The position numbers and the translations under genes were made by a program. Below the pieces are notes generated by a model. It was given only the letters and a program-made list of their open reading frames with translations. It had not been told where the DNA came from and did no database searches. 64,000 nt of DNA from SCGC-AG-212-J23 sp036406675. Lineage in GTDB: Bacteria; Pseudomonadota; Gammaproteobacteria; Burkholderiales; SG8-39. Position 1 is the first letter of the stretch, and each line of letters opens with the position of its first letter. Below are positions 18,707-27,327 of this stretch, in pieces. The stretch covers positions 11,840-75,839 of the forward strand of contig DASXAO010000114.1 in NCBI GenBank assembly GCA_036406675.1, in the 5' to 3' direction.

Positions 18707-20044
18707 ATGAACGCACGCGCGGATCTGCAGGCCATGAGCCCCGTCAATCTCCAGCACTACTGGATGCCCTTCACCGACAACCGGCGGTTCAAGGCGAAGC
18801 CGCGCCTCATCGCCTCGGCGAAGGACATGTACTTCACGACCGTCGAAGGCAAGGAGGTGCTCGACGGCCTGGCGACGCTGTGGTGCGTCAACGCCGGACA
18901 CGGCAGGCCGCGCATCGTCGAGGCGATCCGGAGCCAGGCGGCCGAGCTCGACTTCGCGTCGTCGTTCGCGCTGGGCCACCCGCTGCCGTTCCGCCTCGCC
19001 GAGCGCATCGCGGCGATCGCGCCGCAGGGCATGCAGCAGGTGTTCTTCACCAACTCGGGCTCCGAGGCGGTCGACACCGCGCTCAAGATCGCGGTGGCCT
19101 ACCACCGCCTGCGCGGCCAGGGCACGCGCACGCGCTTCATCGGCCGCGAGCGCTCGTACCACGGCGTCAACATCGGCGGCACCTCGGTCGGCGGCGTGGC
19201 GGCGAACCGCAAGGCCTACAGCGGCATGCTGATGCCGGGCGTGGACCACCTGCGGCACACCCACGACCTTTCCAGGAATGCCTTTTCGCGGGGACAGCCC
19301 GACCACGGCGCCGAGCTCGCCGACGAGCTCGAGAGCCGCATCATCCCGCTGCACGACGCTTCGAACATCGCGGCGCTGATCGTCGACCCGGTGGCGGCCT
19401 CGGGCGGCGTCCTCGTTCCGCCCAAGGGCTATCTCGAGCGCCTACGCGACATCTGCACGCGGCACGGCATCCTGCTCATCTTCGACGAGGTGATCACCGG
19501 CTGGGGACGCACGGGCGCGACCTTCGCCGCGCAGCACCTGGGCATCAAGCCCGACCTCATCACCTTCGCCAAGGGCATCACCTCGGGCGCGGTGCCGCTC
19601 GGCGGCGTGCTGGTGCGCGACAGCGTCTACCAGACGTTCATGGGCTCGCAGGCCGCGGGCATGGAGTTCTTCCACGGCTACACGTACTCCGGCCACCCGC
19701 TCGCGTGCGCCGCGGCGCTCGGCGCCCTCGACACCTACGCGGAAGAAAACCTGTTCCAGGCGCCCCAGGCGCAATACTTCGAGGAAGGCGTGCACTCGCT
19801 CAAAGGGCTGCCGAACGTCGTCGACTGCCGTAACCTCGGCCTGATCGGCGCGATCGAGCTCGCCTCGCGCCCCGGCGCCGTCGGCGAGCGCGGCTACGAG
19901 GCGTTCGAGAAATGCTGGGATCGCGGCGTATTCGTGCGTCCGGTCGGCGACTCGGTGGCCTTCTGCCCGCCGCTCATCGCGCAGAAGAAGCACCTCGACC
20001 AGATGTTCGGCACCGTCGCCGAGGTTCTTAAAACAGTAGGCTAA
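18707..20044 (+). CDS. Class III aminotransferase, omega-amino acid:pyruvate type
   Basis: PLP enzyme of 445 aa. YWMPFTDNRRFKAKPRL near the N-terminus, the GSEAVDTALKIAVAYHR block, LIFDEVITGWGRTG (PLP-binding Asp) and the Schiff-base lysine in ITFAKGITSGAVPLGG place it with the beta-alanine/omega-amino acid:pyruvate transaminases of the aspartate aminotransferase family III. The ATG at 18707 is preferred to GTG 18698. It stands alone; the palindrome at 20048 probably ends its transcript. The substrate cannot be fixed from sequence. Confidence 0.92.
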   Translation: MNARADLQAMSPVNLQHYWMPFTDNRRFKAKPRLIASAKDMYFTTVEGKEVLDGLATLWCVNAGHGRPRIVEAIRSQAAELDFASSFALGHPLPFRLAERIAAIAPQGMQQVFFTNSGSEAVDTALKIAVAYHRLRGQGTRTRFIGRERSYHGVNIGGTSVGGVAANRKAYSGMLMPGVDHLRHTHDLSRNAFSRGQPDHGAELADELESRIIPLHDASNIAALIVDPVAASGGVLVPPKGYLERLRDICTRHGILLIFDEVITGWGRTGATFAAQHLGIKPDLITFAKGITSGAVPLGGVLVRDSVYQTFMGSQAAGMEFFHGYTYSGHPLACAAALGALDTYAEENLFQAPQAQYFEEGVHSLKGLPNVVDCRNLGLIGAIELASRPGAVGERGYEAFEKCWDRGVFVRPVGDSVAFCPPLIAQKKHLDQMFGTVAEVLKTVG

Positions 20045-20047
20045 GGG

Positions 20048-20072
20048 AAAAATAGGGACAGTCCCTATTTTT
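20048..20072. repeat. Palindromic element AAAAATAGGGAC-A-GTCCCTATTTTT
   Basis: A perfect inverted repeat with 12-bp arms around a single central A, filling the 29-bp gap between two convergent genes (aminotransferase stop at 20044, corA stop at 20074). The A/T ends make it a bidirectional intrinsic terminator. A nearly identical copy lies at 24690-24712, which argues for a dispersed repeat family rather than chance. Confidence 0.85.
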
Positions 20073-20073
20073 C

Positions 20074-21039
20074 TTACAACCAGCCCGCCTTCCGGAAGCG
20101 GGTGAAGAGGAAAGCGTCGATCCCGGCCATCAGGCCGATCGATACCGGGTAGCCGAGCGCCCAGTCGAGCTCCGGCATGTGCTTGAAGTTCATGCCGTAG
20201 ACGCCTGCGATCATGGTCGGGACCGCCACCAGCGCGGCGTAGGCGGCGAGCCGCTTGGTGATCTCGCCGTGCCCCATGTTGACCACCGCGAGCGCGACCT
20301 GGATCGCGGTGTTCACGGTCTCGCGCGCGGCATCGGTCGACTGGTTGATGCGGATGAGATGGTCGTAGACGTCGCGGAAGTACTCACCCAGGCCGGTGCA
20401 GACCATCGGCACGCGCCCGCCGTAGAGCTTGCCGACGTTCTCGAGGAGCGGCGCCACCACGTGCTTGAGCGTACCCAGCCTCTGCTTCACGTAGTAGAGC
20501 GCCTCGATGTTCTCCCGCGGCGAGCTGCTGCCGAAGAGCCGATCCTCGACCTTCTCGAGTTGAGCCTCGATGGCATCGAGCACCGGAAAATAGCGGTCGA
20601 CCACCGCGTCCATGAGGACGTACAGCACGAACCCGGCGCCGTGCTTGAGAAGCTCGGGCTCGCGCTCGGCGCGCGCGCGCACCTCCATGAAGCCGCGCTC
20701 GGTGCGGCTGCGCGCCGACAGCACGAAGTTGCGCCCGACGAAGATGTTGACTTCGCCGACGTTGAAGTCGTCGCCCGCGACCTCGATCGTGTGTACCACC
20801 ACGAAGAGCTGGTCGCCGTACTCCTCGATCTTGGGCCGCTGGTGGCCGTGGCGGGCGTCCTCCACCGCGAGGGGGTGCAGGTCGAACTCCTCGCGCATCT
20901 GCTCGAGCTCGGCGTCGGTCGCATCCTTGAGCGCGACCCACACGAAGCAGCCCGGTTTCGCGAGGTAGCTGTGGATCTCGCGAAAGTCGATGTCGGCGAG
21001 CTTGCGGCCCTCCTGGTAGACGACGCAGTTGATGAGCAT
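20074..21039 (-). CDS. corA: CorA-family magnesium/cobalt transporter
   Basis: Inner-membrane pentameric divalent-cation channel of 321 aa. A large cytoplasmic domain is followed by two C-terminal helices with the diagnostic YGMNF motif (about residues 283-287) between them, and a short basic end FRKAGWL. The length is typical. The start lies in an 85-bp divergent spacer that contains an inverted repeat of the GGTCAGA family. Confidence 0.95.
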   Translation of the reverse strand: MLINCVVYQEGRKLADIDFREIHSYLAKPGCFVWVALKDATDAELEQMREEFDLHPLAVEDARHGHQRPKIEEYGDQLFVVVHTIEVAGDDFNVGEVNIFVGRNFVLSARSRTERGFMEVRARAEREPELLKHGAGFVLYVLMDAVVDRYFPVLDAIEAQLEKVEDRLFGSSSPRENIEALYYVKQRLGTLKHVVAPLLENVGKLYGGRVPMVCTGLGEYFRDVYDHLIRINQSTDAARETVNTAIQVALAVVNMGHGEITKRLAAYAALVAVPTMIAGVYGMNFKHMPELDWALGYPVSIGLMAGIDAFLFTRFRKAGWL

Positions 21040-21044
21040 GGTCT

Positions 21045-21118
21045 GGTCAGATCAACTTTTCCGCGCCGCATGTTACCCCGTTACAATCGCGGGCTCCCGG
21101 TAAAAAGTTGCTCTGACC
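21045..21118. repeat. Inverted GGTCAGA(T/G)CAACTTTT pair in the corA/aminotransferase spacer
   Basis: GGTCAGATCAACTTTT at 21045-21060 and its reverse complement with one change (AAAAGTTGCTCTGACC, 21103-21118) bracket about 42 bp. The core GGTCAGAG is shared with the elements at 14855 and 29339. Between the arms lies GTTACAAT (21080-21087), a possible -10 box for the rightward gene, so the repeat appears to surround the promoter. Confidence 0.6.
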
Positions 21119-21124
21119 CCATTT

Positions 21125-22339
21125 ATGCCCGAGATCAGCCGACGCGCTGCCAGCCTAGGAACCGAAAACGCCTTCGTCGTGCTCGCGGAAGTGAACGCGC
21201 TGGCGCGCCAGGGGCGCGACATCATCAGCTTCTGCATCGGCCAGCCGGACTTCCCCGCGCCCGAGAACGTGCAGCAGGCGGCGATCCGCGCCATCAAGGG
21301 CGGCAAGCATGGCTATACGCCCTCGGCCGGCATCGACGAGCTGCGCGAGGCGGCCGCGCGATACATGGCGGCGATGCGCGGCGGATTGCCCATCCGGGCG
21401 CAGGACATCGTGGTTGGCGCCGGCGCCAAGCCCTTCATTGCTTACGCCATCCTGTCAGCCACCGACTACGGCGCCGGGGACGAGGTGATCTACCCCAATC
21501 CCGGCTTTCCGATCTACGAGTCGCAGATCCTGGCGCACGGCGCGCGGCCGGTGCCGATCCACCTGCACGAGGCGCGGGGCTTTTCGTTCGATCCCGCCGA
21601 GCTCGAGCGGCTCATCACGCCGCGGACCAGGCTTCTCATCCTCAACTACCCGCACAACCCGACCGGCGGGCTGCTCTCGCGCAAGGAGCTTGAGGACATC
21701 GCCGCCGTTCTGAAGAAGCACCCCCAGGTCTGGGTGTACGCGGACGAGATCTACTCCCGCCTCGCTTATTCGGGCGAGTTCTTCTCCATCGCGCAGGTTC
21801 CGGGGATGTACGAGCGCACGATCATTTCCGACGGCGCCTCCAAAACCTGGGCCATGACCGGCTGGCGCATCGGGCTCACGTCGAACCCCGTACTCGCTGC
21901 GGTCTTCACCCGCTGGATCACCAATACCGACTCCTGCGCCTCGCAGATCAGCCAGTGGGCGGCGGTCGAGGCGATCAACGGGCCGCAGGACGCCGCCGAG
22001 GCCATGAAGCAGAGCTTCGAGGAGCGGCGCGACCTGATCGTCGGGCTTCTCAACCAGGTGCCGGGCGTGAAGTGCCTCACGCCGGGCGGGGCTTTCTACG
22101 TCTGGCCGAACGTCACCGAGGCCTGCCGCCGGGTCGGCGCACAGGACTCCGAAGAGTTCAGGAAGCGCCTGCTGAACGAGGCCGGCGTCGCGCTGCTCGC
22201 CGACATCCATTTCGGCTCGCGCGTCCCGGGCGAAGGGCAGCACGTGCGGTTCTCCTATGCGGCCTCGAAGCAGGCGATCGAGGCGGGCGTAGGCCGCATG
22301 GCCGATTTCATCCGGAAAAATACGAAGAAAGCGGCATGA
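21125..22339 (+). CDS. Class I/II pyridoxal-phosphate aminotransferase
   Basis: Fold-type I aminotransferase of 404 aa. FCIGQPDFPAPENVQQAA, the NYPHNPTGG motif with the PLP-contacting Asn, YADEIYSRLAYSGEF and the Schiff-base lysine in SDGASKTWAMTGWRIG are all present. These match the aspartate/aromatic aminotransferase subgroup Ib; the substrate is not determined by sequence. It is followed by a nudix gene with an ATGA overlap, so it heads a three-gene unit with nudix and mnmA. Confidence 0.93.
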   Translation: MPEISRRAASLGTENAFVVLAEVNALARQGRDIISFCIGQPDFPAPENVQQAAIRAIKGGKHGYTPSAGIDELREAAARYMAAMRGGLPIRAQDIVVGAGAKPFIAYAILSATDYGAGDEVIYPNPGFPIYESQILAHGARPVPIHLHEARGFSFDPAELERLITPRTRLLILNYPHNPTGGLLSRKELEDIAAVLKKHPQVWVYADEIYSRLAYSGEFFSIAQVPGMYERTIISDGASKTWAMTGWRIGLTSNPVLAAVFTRWITNTDSCASQISQWAAVEAINGPQDAAEAMKQSFEERRDLIVGLLNQVPGVKCLTPGGAFYVWPNVTEACRRVGAQDSEEFRKRLLNEAGVALLADIHFGSRVPGEGQHVRFSYAASKQAIEAGVGRMADFIRKNTKKAA

Positions 22340-22785
22340 CCGTTTGGAAGCCGTCGGCGACTGTGGCGGCGGTCGTCGAGCGCGACGGCCGTTTTCTCTT
22401 CGTCGAAGAGCACATCGAAGGCCGGCGGGTGCTGAACCAGCCCGCCGGCCATCTCGACCCGGGCGAGTCGCTCGTCGCCGCGTGCCGGCGCGAAGTGCTC
22501 GAGGAGACGGCGCACCGCTTCGAGCCGACCGCGCTCGTCGGCATCTACCGCTGGCACTACGCGCCGAAGGACGTGACGTTTCTGCGCTTCTGCTTCCGCG
22601 GCCGCGTCGAGGGCGTCGAGGAGCGGCCGCTCGACCGCGAGATCGTGGCGCTGCACTGGCTCTCGCGCGAGGAGCTCCTCGCGCGGCGTGCGCAGCATCG
22701 CTCGCCGCTCGTGCAGCGCTGCGTCGACGACTATGCCGCGGGGCGCAGCTTCCCGCTCGAGGTCTTCTCCAGCGAATATGCCTGA
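22336..22785 (+). CDS. nudJ: Nudix hydrolase, NudJ-like
   Basis: A 149-residue pyrophosphohydrolase. The nudix box GHLDPGESLVAACRREVLEE (GX5EX7RE-EE) lies at about residues 36-55, with Ala replacing the usual Gly near its end. The sequence WKPSATVAAVVERDGRFLFVEE and the immediate position before mnmA match NudJ (YmfB), which is also next to mnmA in E. coli and acts on HMP-pyrophosphate and nucleoside di/triphosphates. The start overlaps the aminotransferase stop; the stop overlaps the mnmA start by 8 bp. Confidence 0.88.
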   Translation: MTVWKPSATVAAVVERDGRFLFVEEHIEGRRVLNQPAGHLDPGESLVAACRREVLEETAHRFEPTALVGIYRWHYAPKDVTFLRFCFRGRVEGVEERPLDREIVALHWLSREELLARRAQHRSPLVQRCVDDYAAGRSFPLEVFSSEYA

Positions 22786-23848
22786 GCGGGTGGTAGTCGG
22801 CATGTCGGGCGGGGTCGACTCCGCCGTCGCGGCGCTTCTCCTCAAGCGCGCAGGGTGGGACGTGGTCGGCCTCTTCATGAAGAACTGGGAGGACGATGAC
22901 GACGACGAGTACTGCTCGACGCGGCAGGACCTGATCGACGCGGCCGCCGCCGCCGATGTGATCGGGATCGACCTCGAGGCGGTCAACTTCTCGGCCGAGT
23001 ACAAGGACCGGGTGTTCGCCGATTTTCTGCGCGAATACGCCGCCGGCCGCACGCCGAACCCGGACGTGCTGTGCAACGCCGAGATCAAGTTCAAGGCCTT
23101 TCTCGACCATGCCATGCGCCTCGGCGCCTCGAAAATCGCCACCGGGCATTACGCCCGGACCGGTTTTTCCGAAAACCGGTTTCAGCTCCTCCGGGGAAAC
23201 GATACGGCGAAAGACCAAAGCTATTTTCTCCACCGGCTCAACCAGGAGCAGCTCGCGCGCGTGATGTTTCCGGTCGGCGCGCTGAAGAAGCCGGAAGTGC
23301 GCCGCCTCGCGCTCGAGGCGGGCTTGCCCAACCACGCCAAGAAGGACTCGACCGGGATCTGCTTCATCGGCGAGAGGCCGTTCCGTGAGTTCCTGAACCG
23401 CTACCTGCCCAAAGTGCCCGGGCCGATCAAGACCCCGGAAGGCCGGGTGCTCGGAGAGCACGTCGGGCTTGCCTTCTACACCATCGGGCAGAGAAAGGGC
23501 ATCGGCATCGGCGGCATGGCGAAGACGAAGGCGGGCGCCTGGTACGTCGCCGACAAGCGCCTGGAGTCGAACGAGCTCATCGTGGTGCAGGACCACGACC
23601 ACCCGCTCCTGATGAAAAAGGCCTTGAGCGCCTCCGACGCAAGCTGGGTGGCCGGCGCCCCGCCGGAGAAGAAAAACGCCACGGCGAAGACGCGCTACCG
23701 GCAGCCCGACGCGCCGTGCTCGCTCGAGCGGGTCGTCGAAAGCGAAATCCGCGTGGGCTTCGAAGCGCCGCAGTGGGCGGTGACCCCCGGGCAATCGGTG
23801 GTGCTCTACGAGGGCGAAGCCTGCCTCGGCGGCGGCATCATTACCTAG
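22778..23848 (+). CDS. mnmA: MnmA, tRNA-specific 2-thiouridylase
   Basis: Adds sulfur to U34 of tRNA-Lys, tRNA-Glu and tRNA-Gln. The P-loop GMSGGVDSAVAALLL lies near the N-terminus, the first catalytic Cys is in NPDVLCNAEIKF and the second in GICFIGERPFREFL. The central region has TGHYAR, and the C-terminus is the usual beta-barrel. The length of 356 aa is normal. ATG 22778 is preferred over longer upstream frames because it places MPERVVVGMSGG correctly. Confidence 0.96.
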   Translation: MPERVVVGMSGGVDSAVAALLLKRAGWDVVGLFMKNWEDDDDDEYCSTRQDLIDAAAAADVIGIDLEAVNFSAEYKDRVFADFLREYAAGRTPNPDVLCNAEIKFKAFLDHAMRLGASKIATGHYARTGFSENRFQLLRGNDTAKDQSYFLHRLNQEQLARVMFPVGALKKPEVRRLALEAGLPNHAKKDSTGICFIGERPFREFLNRYLPKVPGPIKTPEGRVLGEHVGLAFYTIGQRKGIGIGGMAKTKAGAWYVADKRLESNELIVVQDHDHPLLMKKALSASDASWVAGAPPEKKNATAKTRYRQPDAPCSLERVVESEIRVGFEAPQWAVTPGQSVVLYEGEACLGGGIIT

Positions 23849-23850
23849 GC

Positions 23851-24696
23851 ATGCCCAGAACCTTCTTCGACCGGCCTGGCCACAAGGTTCGGCTCGACGA
23901 CATCTCGGCCGAGCCGCCGAAGGCCATGACGCGCGAAAAGGCCGAGCCGCGATTGGCGGAGCTCGGCGAGGAGCTGTTCGCGCTGCAGGACGAGATGTTT
24001 TCGGCGAAAGCGAGCAGCGTGCTGGTCGTCCTGCAGGGCCGCGACACCGCCGGCAAGGACGGCACCATCAAGCACGTGGCCGGCTACCTCAACCCCCGAG
24101 GGGTGAGCGTGGTGTCCTTCGGCGTTCCGACGCACGAGGAGCGCGACCACGACTTCCTGTGGCGGGTGCACCGCCACGCGCCGCGGCTGGGGGAGTTCGC
24201 GATCTTCAACCGCTCGCACTACGAGGACGTGCTCGTGGTGCGAGTGCACGAGCTCGCGCCGAAGGCGCTGTGGAAGGCGCGCTACGGCCATATCGCCGAT
24301 TTCGAGGCGATGCTGGCCGAGCACGGCACGATCGTGCTCAAGTATTTCCTCCACATCACCAAGCGCGAGCAGAAGGAGCGGCTTCTGGAGCGCGAGAAGG
24401 ACCCGGCCAACGCCTGGAAGCTCAATCCGAACGACTGGAAGGAGCGCGACTGCTGGGACGAGTACACCGAGGCGTACGAGGACGCCATCTCGAAAACGGC
24501 GGCCAAGCATGCGCCGTGGACCGTGGTCCCGGCGAACGCCAAGTGGTACCGCAACCTCGTCGTCGCCGAGTCGATCGTCGCGGCGCTGCGCGCGCATCGT
24601 AAGGGGTGGGATCGCAGGTTGAAGAGCATGGCTGCCGAAGCGATCGGCGCTCTTTCGGCTTATCGGAAGGGTAAGAAGGAAAAAAAGGAAAAATAG
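23851..24696 (+). CDS. ppk2: Polyphosphate kinase 2 family protein
   Basis: Transfers phosphate between polyphosphate and nucleotides. The 281 residues contain Walker A QGRDTAGKDGTIKHV (near residue 69), lid-type HEERDHDFLWRVHRHAP, Walker B-like IFNRSHYEDVLVVRV and YTEAYEDAISKTAAKHAPW. GKDG in Walker A, in place of GKGG, is the pattern I associate with class III PPK2 enzymes that can use both NMP and NDP. The Lys-rich tail ends inside a palindromic element, with the TAG stop within the repeat's left arm. Confidence 0.92.
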   Translation: MPRTFFDRPGHKVRLDDISAEPPKAMTREKAEPRLAELGEELFALQDEMFSAKASSVLVVLQGRDTAGKDGTIKHVAGYLNPRGVSVVSFGVPTHEERDHDFLWRVHRHAPRLGEFAIFNRSHYEDVLVVRVHELAPKALWKARYGHIADFEAMLAEHGTIVLKYFLHITKREQKERLLEREKDPANAWKLNPNDWKERDCWDEYTEAYEDAISKTAAKHAPWTVVPANAKWYRNLVVAESIVAALRAHRKGWDRRLKSMAAEAIGALSAYRKGKKEKKEK

Positions 24697-24712
24697 GGAC
24701 TGTCCCTATTTT
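24690..24712. repeat. Palindromic element AAAATAGGGAC-T-GTCCCTATTTT
   Basis: A perfect inverted repeat with 11-bp arms around a central T. It is the same sequence family as 20048-20072. Its left arm contains the ppk2 stop codon, and it lies between the convergent ppk2 and glutathione-transferase genes. It should act as a bidirectional terminator. Confidence 0.85.
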
Positions 24713-24735
24713 CTCCAGAAACAGATTTTTTGTGG

Positions 24736-25314
24736 TTACTTAGGCGCCGTATCGGCGAACGCAGGGCGCTCGAGAAGCTTCTGGTAGTGCCGCGCGAGCG
24801 CTGGGTACTCGCTCGGCCAGTCGACGTCGCCCGGCTTGCGAAACCCGAGCCAGCCCACGCAACAGCCCACGGCGATGTCTGCGAGCGAGTAGCGCTCGCC
24901 ATGGCACCAGCTCTTGGCTCCGAGCTCGGCCTCGAGGCGGGCCATGCCGCGGTGCATGCGCGCGACCTGCTTGTCGAGCTGGAAGCCGCCGCGCACCAGG
25001 ATGCCCGCGTCGACCACGCCGTCGGCCAGCGCCTCCCAGCGGCGCACCTGCATGCGGTCGCGGAAGTCCGCCGGAATGAGGCGGTTGAGCGGCGAGGCGT
25101 GATCGAGGAATTCGACGATGACGCGCGAGTCGTAGAGCGCGGTGCCGTCGTCGAGCGCGAGCGTGGGAATCTTGCCGAGCGGGTTGTACGGGTTGACCGG
25201 GTTTGCCGCCGGCGCGACGTCCACGAGCTCCATGTCGAAATCGATCTTCTTCTCGGCGAGCACCACGCGCACCTTGCGCGTGTATGGACTTGCAGGTGAG
25301 GCCAGGAGTTTCAT
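24736..25314 (-). CDS. Glutathione S-transferase family protein
   Basis: A 192-residue cytosolic GST. The N-terminal thioredoxin-like domain opens MKLLASPASPYTRKVRVVLAEKK and has NPLGKIPTL (cis-Pro) and DSRVIVEFLD (glutathione contacts). An all-helical C-terminal domain contains YSLADIAVGCCVGWL. The small size is normal for bacterial YibF/GstB-like members. The substrate is unknown. It is on the same strand as the downstream-facing DNA glycosylase-like gene, 14 bp apart, and may be co-transcribed. Confidence 0.9.
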   Translation of the reverse strand: MKLLASPASPYTRKVRVVLAEKKIDFDMELVDVAPAANPVNPYNPLGKIPTLALDDGTALYDSRVIVEFLDHASPLNRLIPADFRDRMQVRRWEALADGVVDAGILVRGGFQLDKQVARMHRGMARLEAELGAKSWCHGERYSLADIAVGCCVGWLGFRKPGDVDWPSEYPALARHYQKLLERPAFADTAPK

Positions 25315-25328
25315 TTGGGATGAAGCGA

Positions 25329-25919
25329 TTATAGCGGGCCGATGCAGCGCCGGACCCTGCGCCGCAGCGCCGGGATCACCTCATCTGCGAACCAGGGGTT
25401 CTTGGCGATCCAGGCCTTGTTGCGCCAGCTCGGATGCGGCAGGACGAAGAACTCGGGCAGGTAGTCGCGGAACGCGCGCACCGTTTCTCCGACGCCTTTC
25501 TTTCTTTTCCCCTTCAGGTAGTACGCCTGCGCGTAGCTTCCAACCAGGAGAGTCAATCTGATGTCAGGAAGCGCGGCGCGAAAGAGCGGTTGCCACTGGG
25601 GCGCGCACTCCCGGCAAGGCGGCAGGTCGGCGCCGTCCACCGTGCCCGGATAGCAAAGACCGGTCGGCACGATGGCGATGCGGGTGGTGTCGTAGAAGCG
25701 CCCGCGCTCGAGCCCAAGCCACGCGCGCAGCACGTCGCCGGAGGGATCGTTCCACGGGATGCCGGTCTCGTGCACCCGGCGTCCCGGTGCCTGGCCGACG
25801 ATGAGCAGGCGCGCGCGCCGTCCGACGAGAAAGACCGGCTTGGGCTCGAACGGCAGCTTGGCTTTGCACAGGGTGCAGGCGCGCGCCTCGCTCGCGACAC
25901 GGGAAAGCGAAACAGGCAT
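25329..25919 (-). CDS. Uracil-DNA glycosylase superfamily protein
   Basis: A 196-residue protein of the COG1573-like uracil-DNA glycosylase fold. The first motif LLIVGQAPGRRVHETGIPWND and the later segment FFVLPHPSWRNKAW correspond to the two active-site motifs. Cysteines at about residues 15, 18, 113 and in CREC could hold an Fe-S cluster, as in family 4 enzymes. The second motif is HPSWR rather than the classic HPSP, so catalytic specificity is uncertain. It is divergent from purB. Confidence 0.8.
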   Translation of the reverse strand: MPVSLSRVASEARACTLCKAKLPFEPKPVFLVGRRARLLIVGQAPGRRVHETGIPWNDPSGDVLRAWLGLERGRFYDTTRIAIVPTGLCYPGTVDGADLPPCRECAPQWQPLFRAALPDIRLTLLVGSYAQAYYLKGKRKKGVGETVRAFRDYLPEFFVLPHPSWRNKAWIAKNPWFADEVIPALRRRVRRCIGPL

Positions 25920-25925
25920 CCCCTT

Positions 25926-25931
25926 TATAAT
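25926..25931 (+). promoter_or_regulatory. Possible -10 box of purB
   Basis: A consensus TATAAT lies only 8 bp before the purB ATG in the 20-bp spacer to the divergent gene. With normal spacing the transcript would start at or next to the start codon, giving a leaderless or near-leaderless message. No clear -35 box is visible. Confidence 0.4.
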
Positions 25932-25939
25932 AGAGGCCC

Positions 25940-27304
25940 ATGCCCTCGCCGCTCGCCGCGCTCTCGCCGCTCGACGGGCGATACGCCAGGACCGCGGATC
26001 CGCTGCGCCTCTACTTCAGCGAGCAGGCCCTCATCCGCTACCGCGTGCGGGTCGAGCTCGCCTGGCTCGAGGCGCTCGCCGCCGAGCGCTCGATCAAGGA
26101 ATTGAAGCCGTTCTCGGGAAAACTGAAAGCCGACCTTGCCCGGATCCTTCAGGCTTTCTCCGAGCGAGATGCGGAGGAAATCAAGACGATCGAGGCCGAG
26201 ACCAACCACGACGTCAAGGCGATCGAGTACTGGCTGAAGGGCAAGCTCGGCGAGAACGCCGAGGCGCAGCGCTCGCTCGAGTTCATCCACTTCGCCTGCA
26301 CCTCCGAGGACATCAACAACCTCGCCTATGCCCTCATGGTGCGCGAGTCGCGCGACGCGGTCATGCTGCCGCGGCTGGACGAGATCGCCGACGCGCTGAA
26401 GCGCCTCGCGCAGCGCCACGCGGGGCTTGCGATGCTTTCGCGCACCCATGGCCAGGCGGCCACGCCGACCACGCTCGGAAAGGAGATGGCCAATTTCGCC
26501 CACCGCCTCGGGCGGGCGCGCGGCCGCATCGCCGGCGTGGCGGTGATGGGCAAGGCGAACGGCGCGGTCGGCAACTACAACGCCCACCTCGTCGCTTACC
26601 CCGACTTCGACTGGGAGCGCTTCAGCCGCCGCCTGGTGGAGCGGCTCGGCCTGGAGTTCAATCCCTACACCACGCAGATCGAGCCGCACGACTGGCTGGC
26701 CGAGCTCCTCGACGCCTACGCCCGGGCGAACAGCATCGTGCTCGATCTCGACCGCGACCTCTGGGGCTACATTTCGCTCGGCTACTTCCGCCAGAAGACG
26801 AAGAAGGGCGAAGTCGGCTCCTCGACCATGCCGCACAAGGTCAATCCGATCGACTTCGAGAACTCGGAGGGCAACCTCGGCGTGGCCAACGCGCTGCTGC
26901 GCCACCTAGCAGACAAGCTGCCGGTCTCGCGCTGGCAGCGCGATCTCTCCGACTCGACCGCCCAGCGCAACCTCGGCACGGCCCTGGGGCACGGCCTGCT
27001 CGCGTACGCCTCGTGCCTGCGGGGCCTCGCCAAGCTCGAGGCGGATCCCGCGCGCCTCGCGGCCGACCTGGACGCCAACTGGGAGGTGCTCGCCGAAGCG
27101 GTGCAGCAGGTGATGCGCCGCCACGGCGTACCCGAGGCCTACGAGAAGCTGAAGGACATGACGCGCGGCCGGCGCCTCGACCGCGCGCAGCTCGCCGCAT
27201 TCGTGAAGGCGCTCGCCATTCCCGACGACGCGAAGAAGCGCCTGCTCGCCCTCACGCCGGCCAAGTACACGGGTCTCGCCGCCGAGCTCGCCAAGCGCCT
27301 GTAA
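25940..27304 (+). CDS. purB: Adenylosuccinate lyase
   Basis: Cleaves SAICAR and adenylosuccinate in purine synthesis. The 454-residue protein has the fumarase/aspartase-superfamily signature GSSTMPHKVNPIDFEN (about residues 293-308), the THGQAATPTTLGKE block with catalytic His near residue 169, and the N-terminal ALSPLDGRYA. The length and the E. coli-like sequence style (KAIEYWLK, FACTSEDINN) fit the PurB subgroup. It probably has its own promoter. Confidence 0.97.
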   Translation: MPSPLAALSPLDGRYARTADPLRLYFSEQALIRYRVRVELAWLEALAAERSIKELKPFSGKLKADLARILQAFSERDAEEIKTIEAETNHDVKAIEYWLKGKLGENAEAQRSLEFIHFACTSEDINNLAYALMVRESRDAVMLPRLDEIADALKRLAQRHAGLAMLSRTHGQAATPTTLGKEMANFAHRLGRARGRIAGVAVMGKANGAVGNYNAHLVAYPDFDWERFSRRLVERLGLEFNPYTTQIEPHDWLAELLDAYARANSIVLDLDRDLWGYISLGYFRQKTKKGEVGSSTMPHKVNPIDFENSEGNLGVANALLRHLADKLPVSRWQRDLSDSTAQRNLGTALGHGLLAYASCLRGLAKLEADPARLAADLDANWEVLAEAVQQVMRRHGVPEAYEKLKDMTRGRRLDRAQLAAFVKALAIPDDAKKRLLALTPAKYTGLAAELAKRL

Positions 27305-27327
27305 GAATTCCCTGCGATAAGGGTCGA

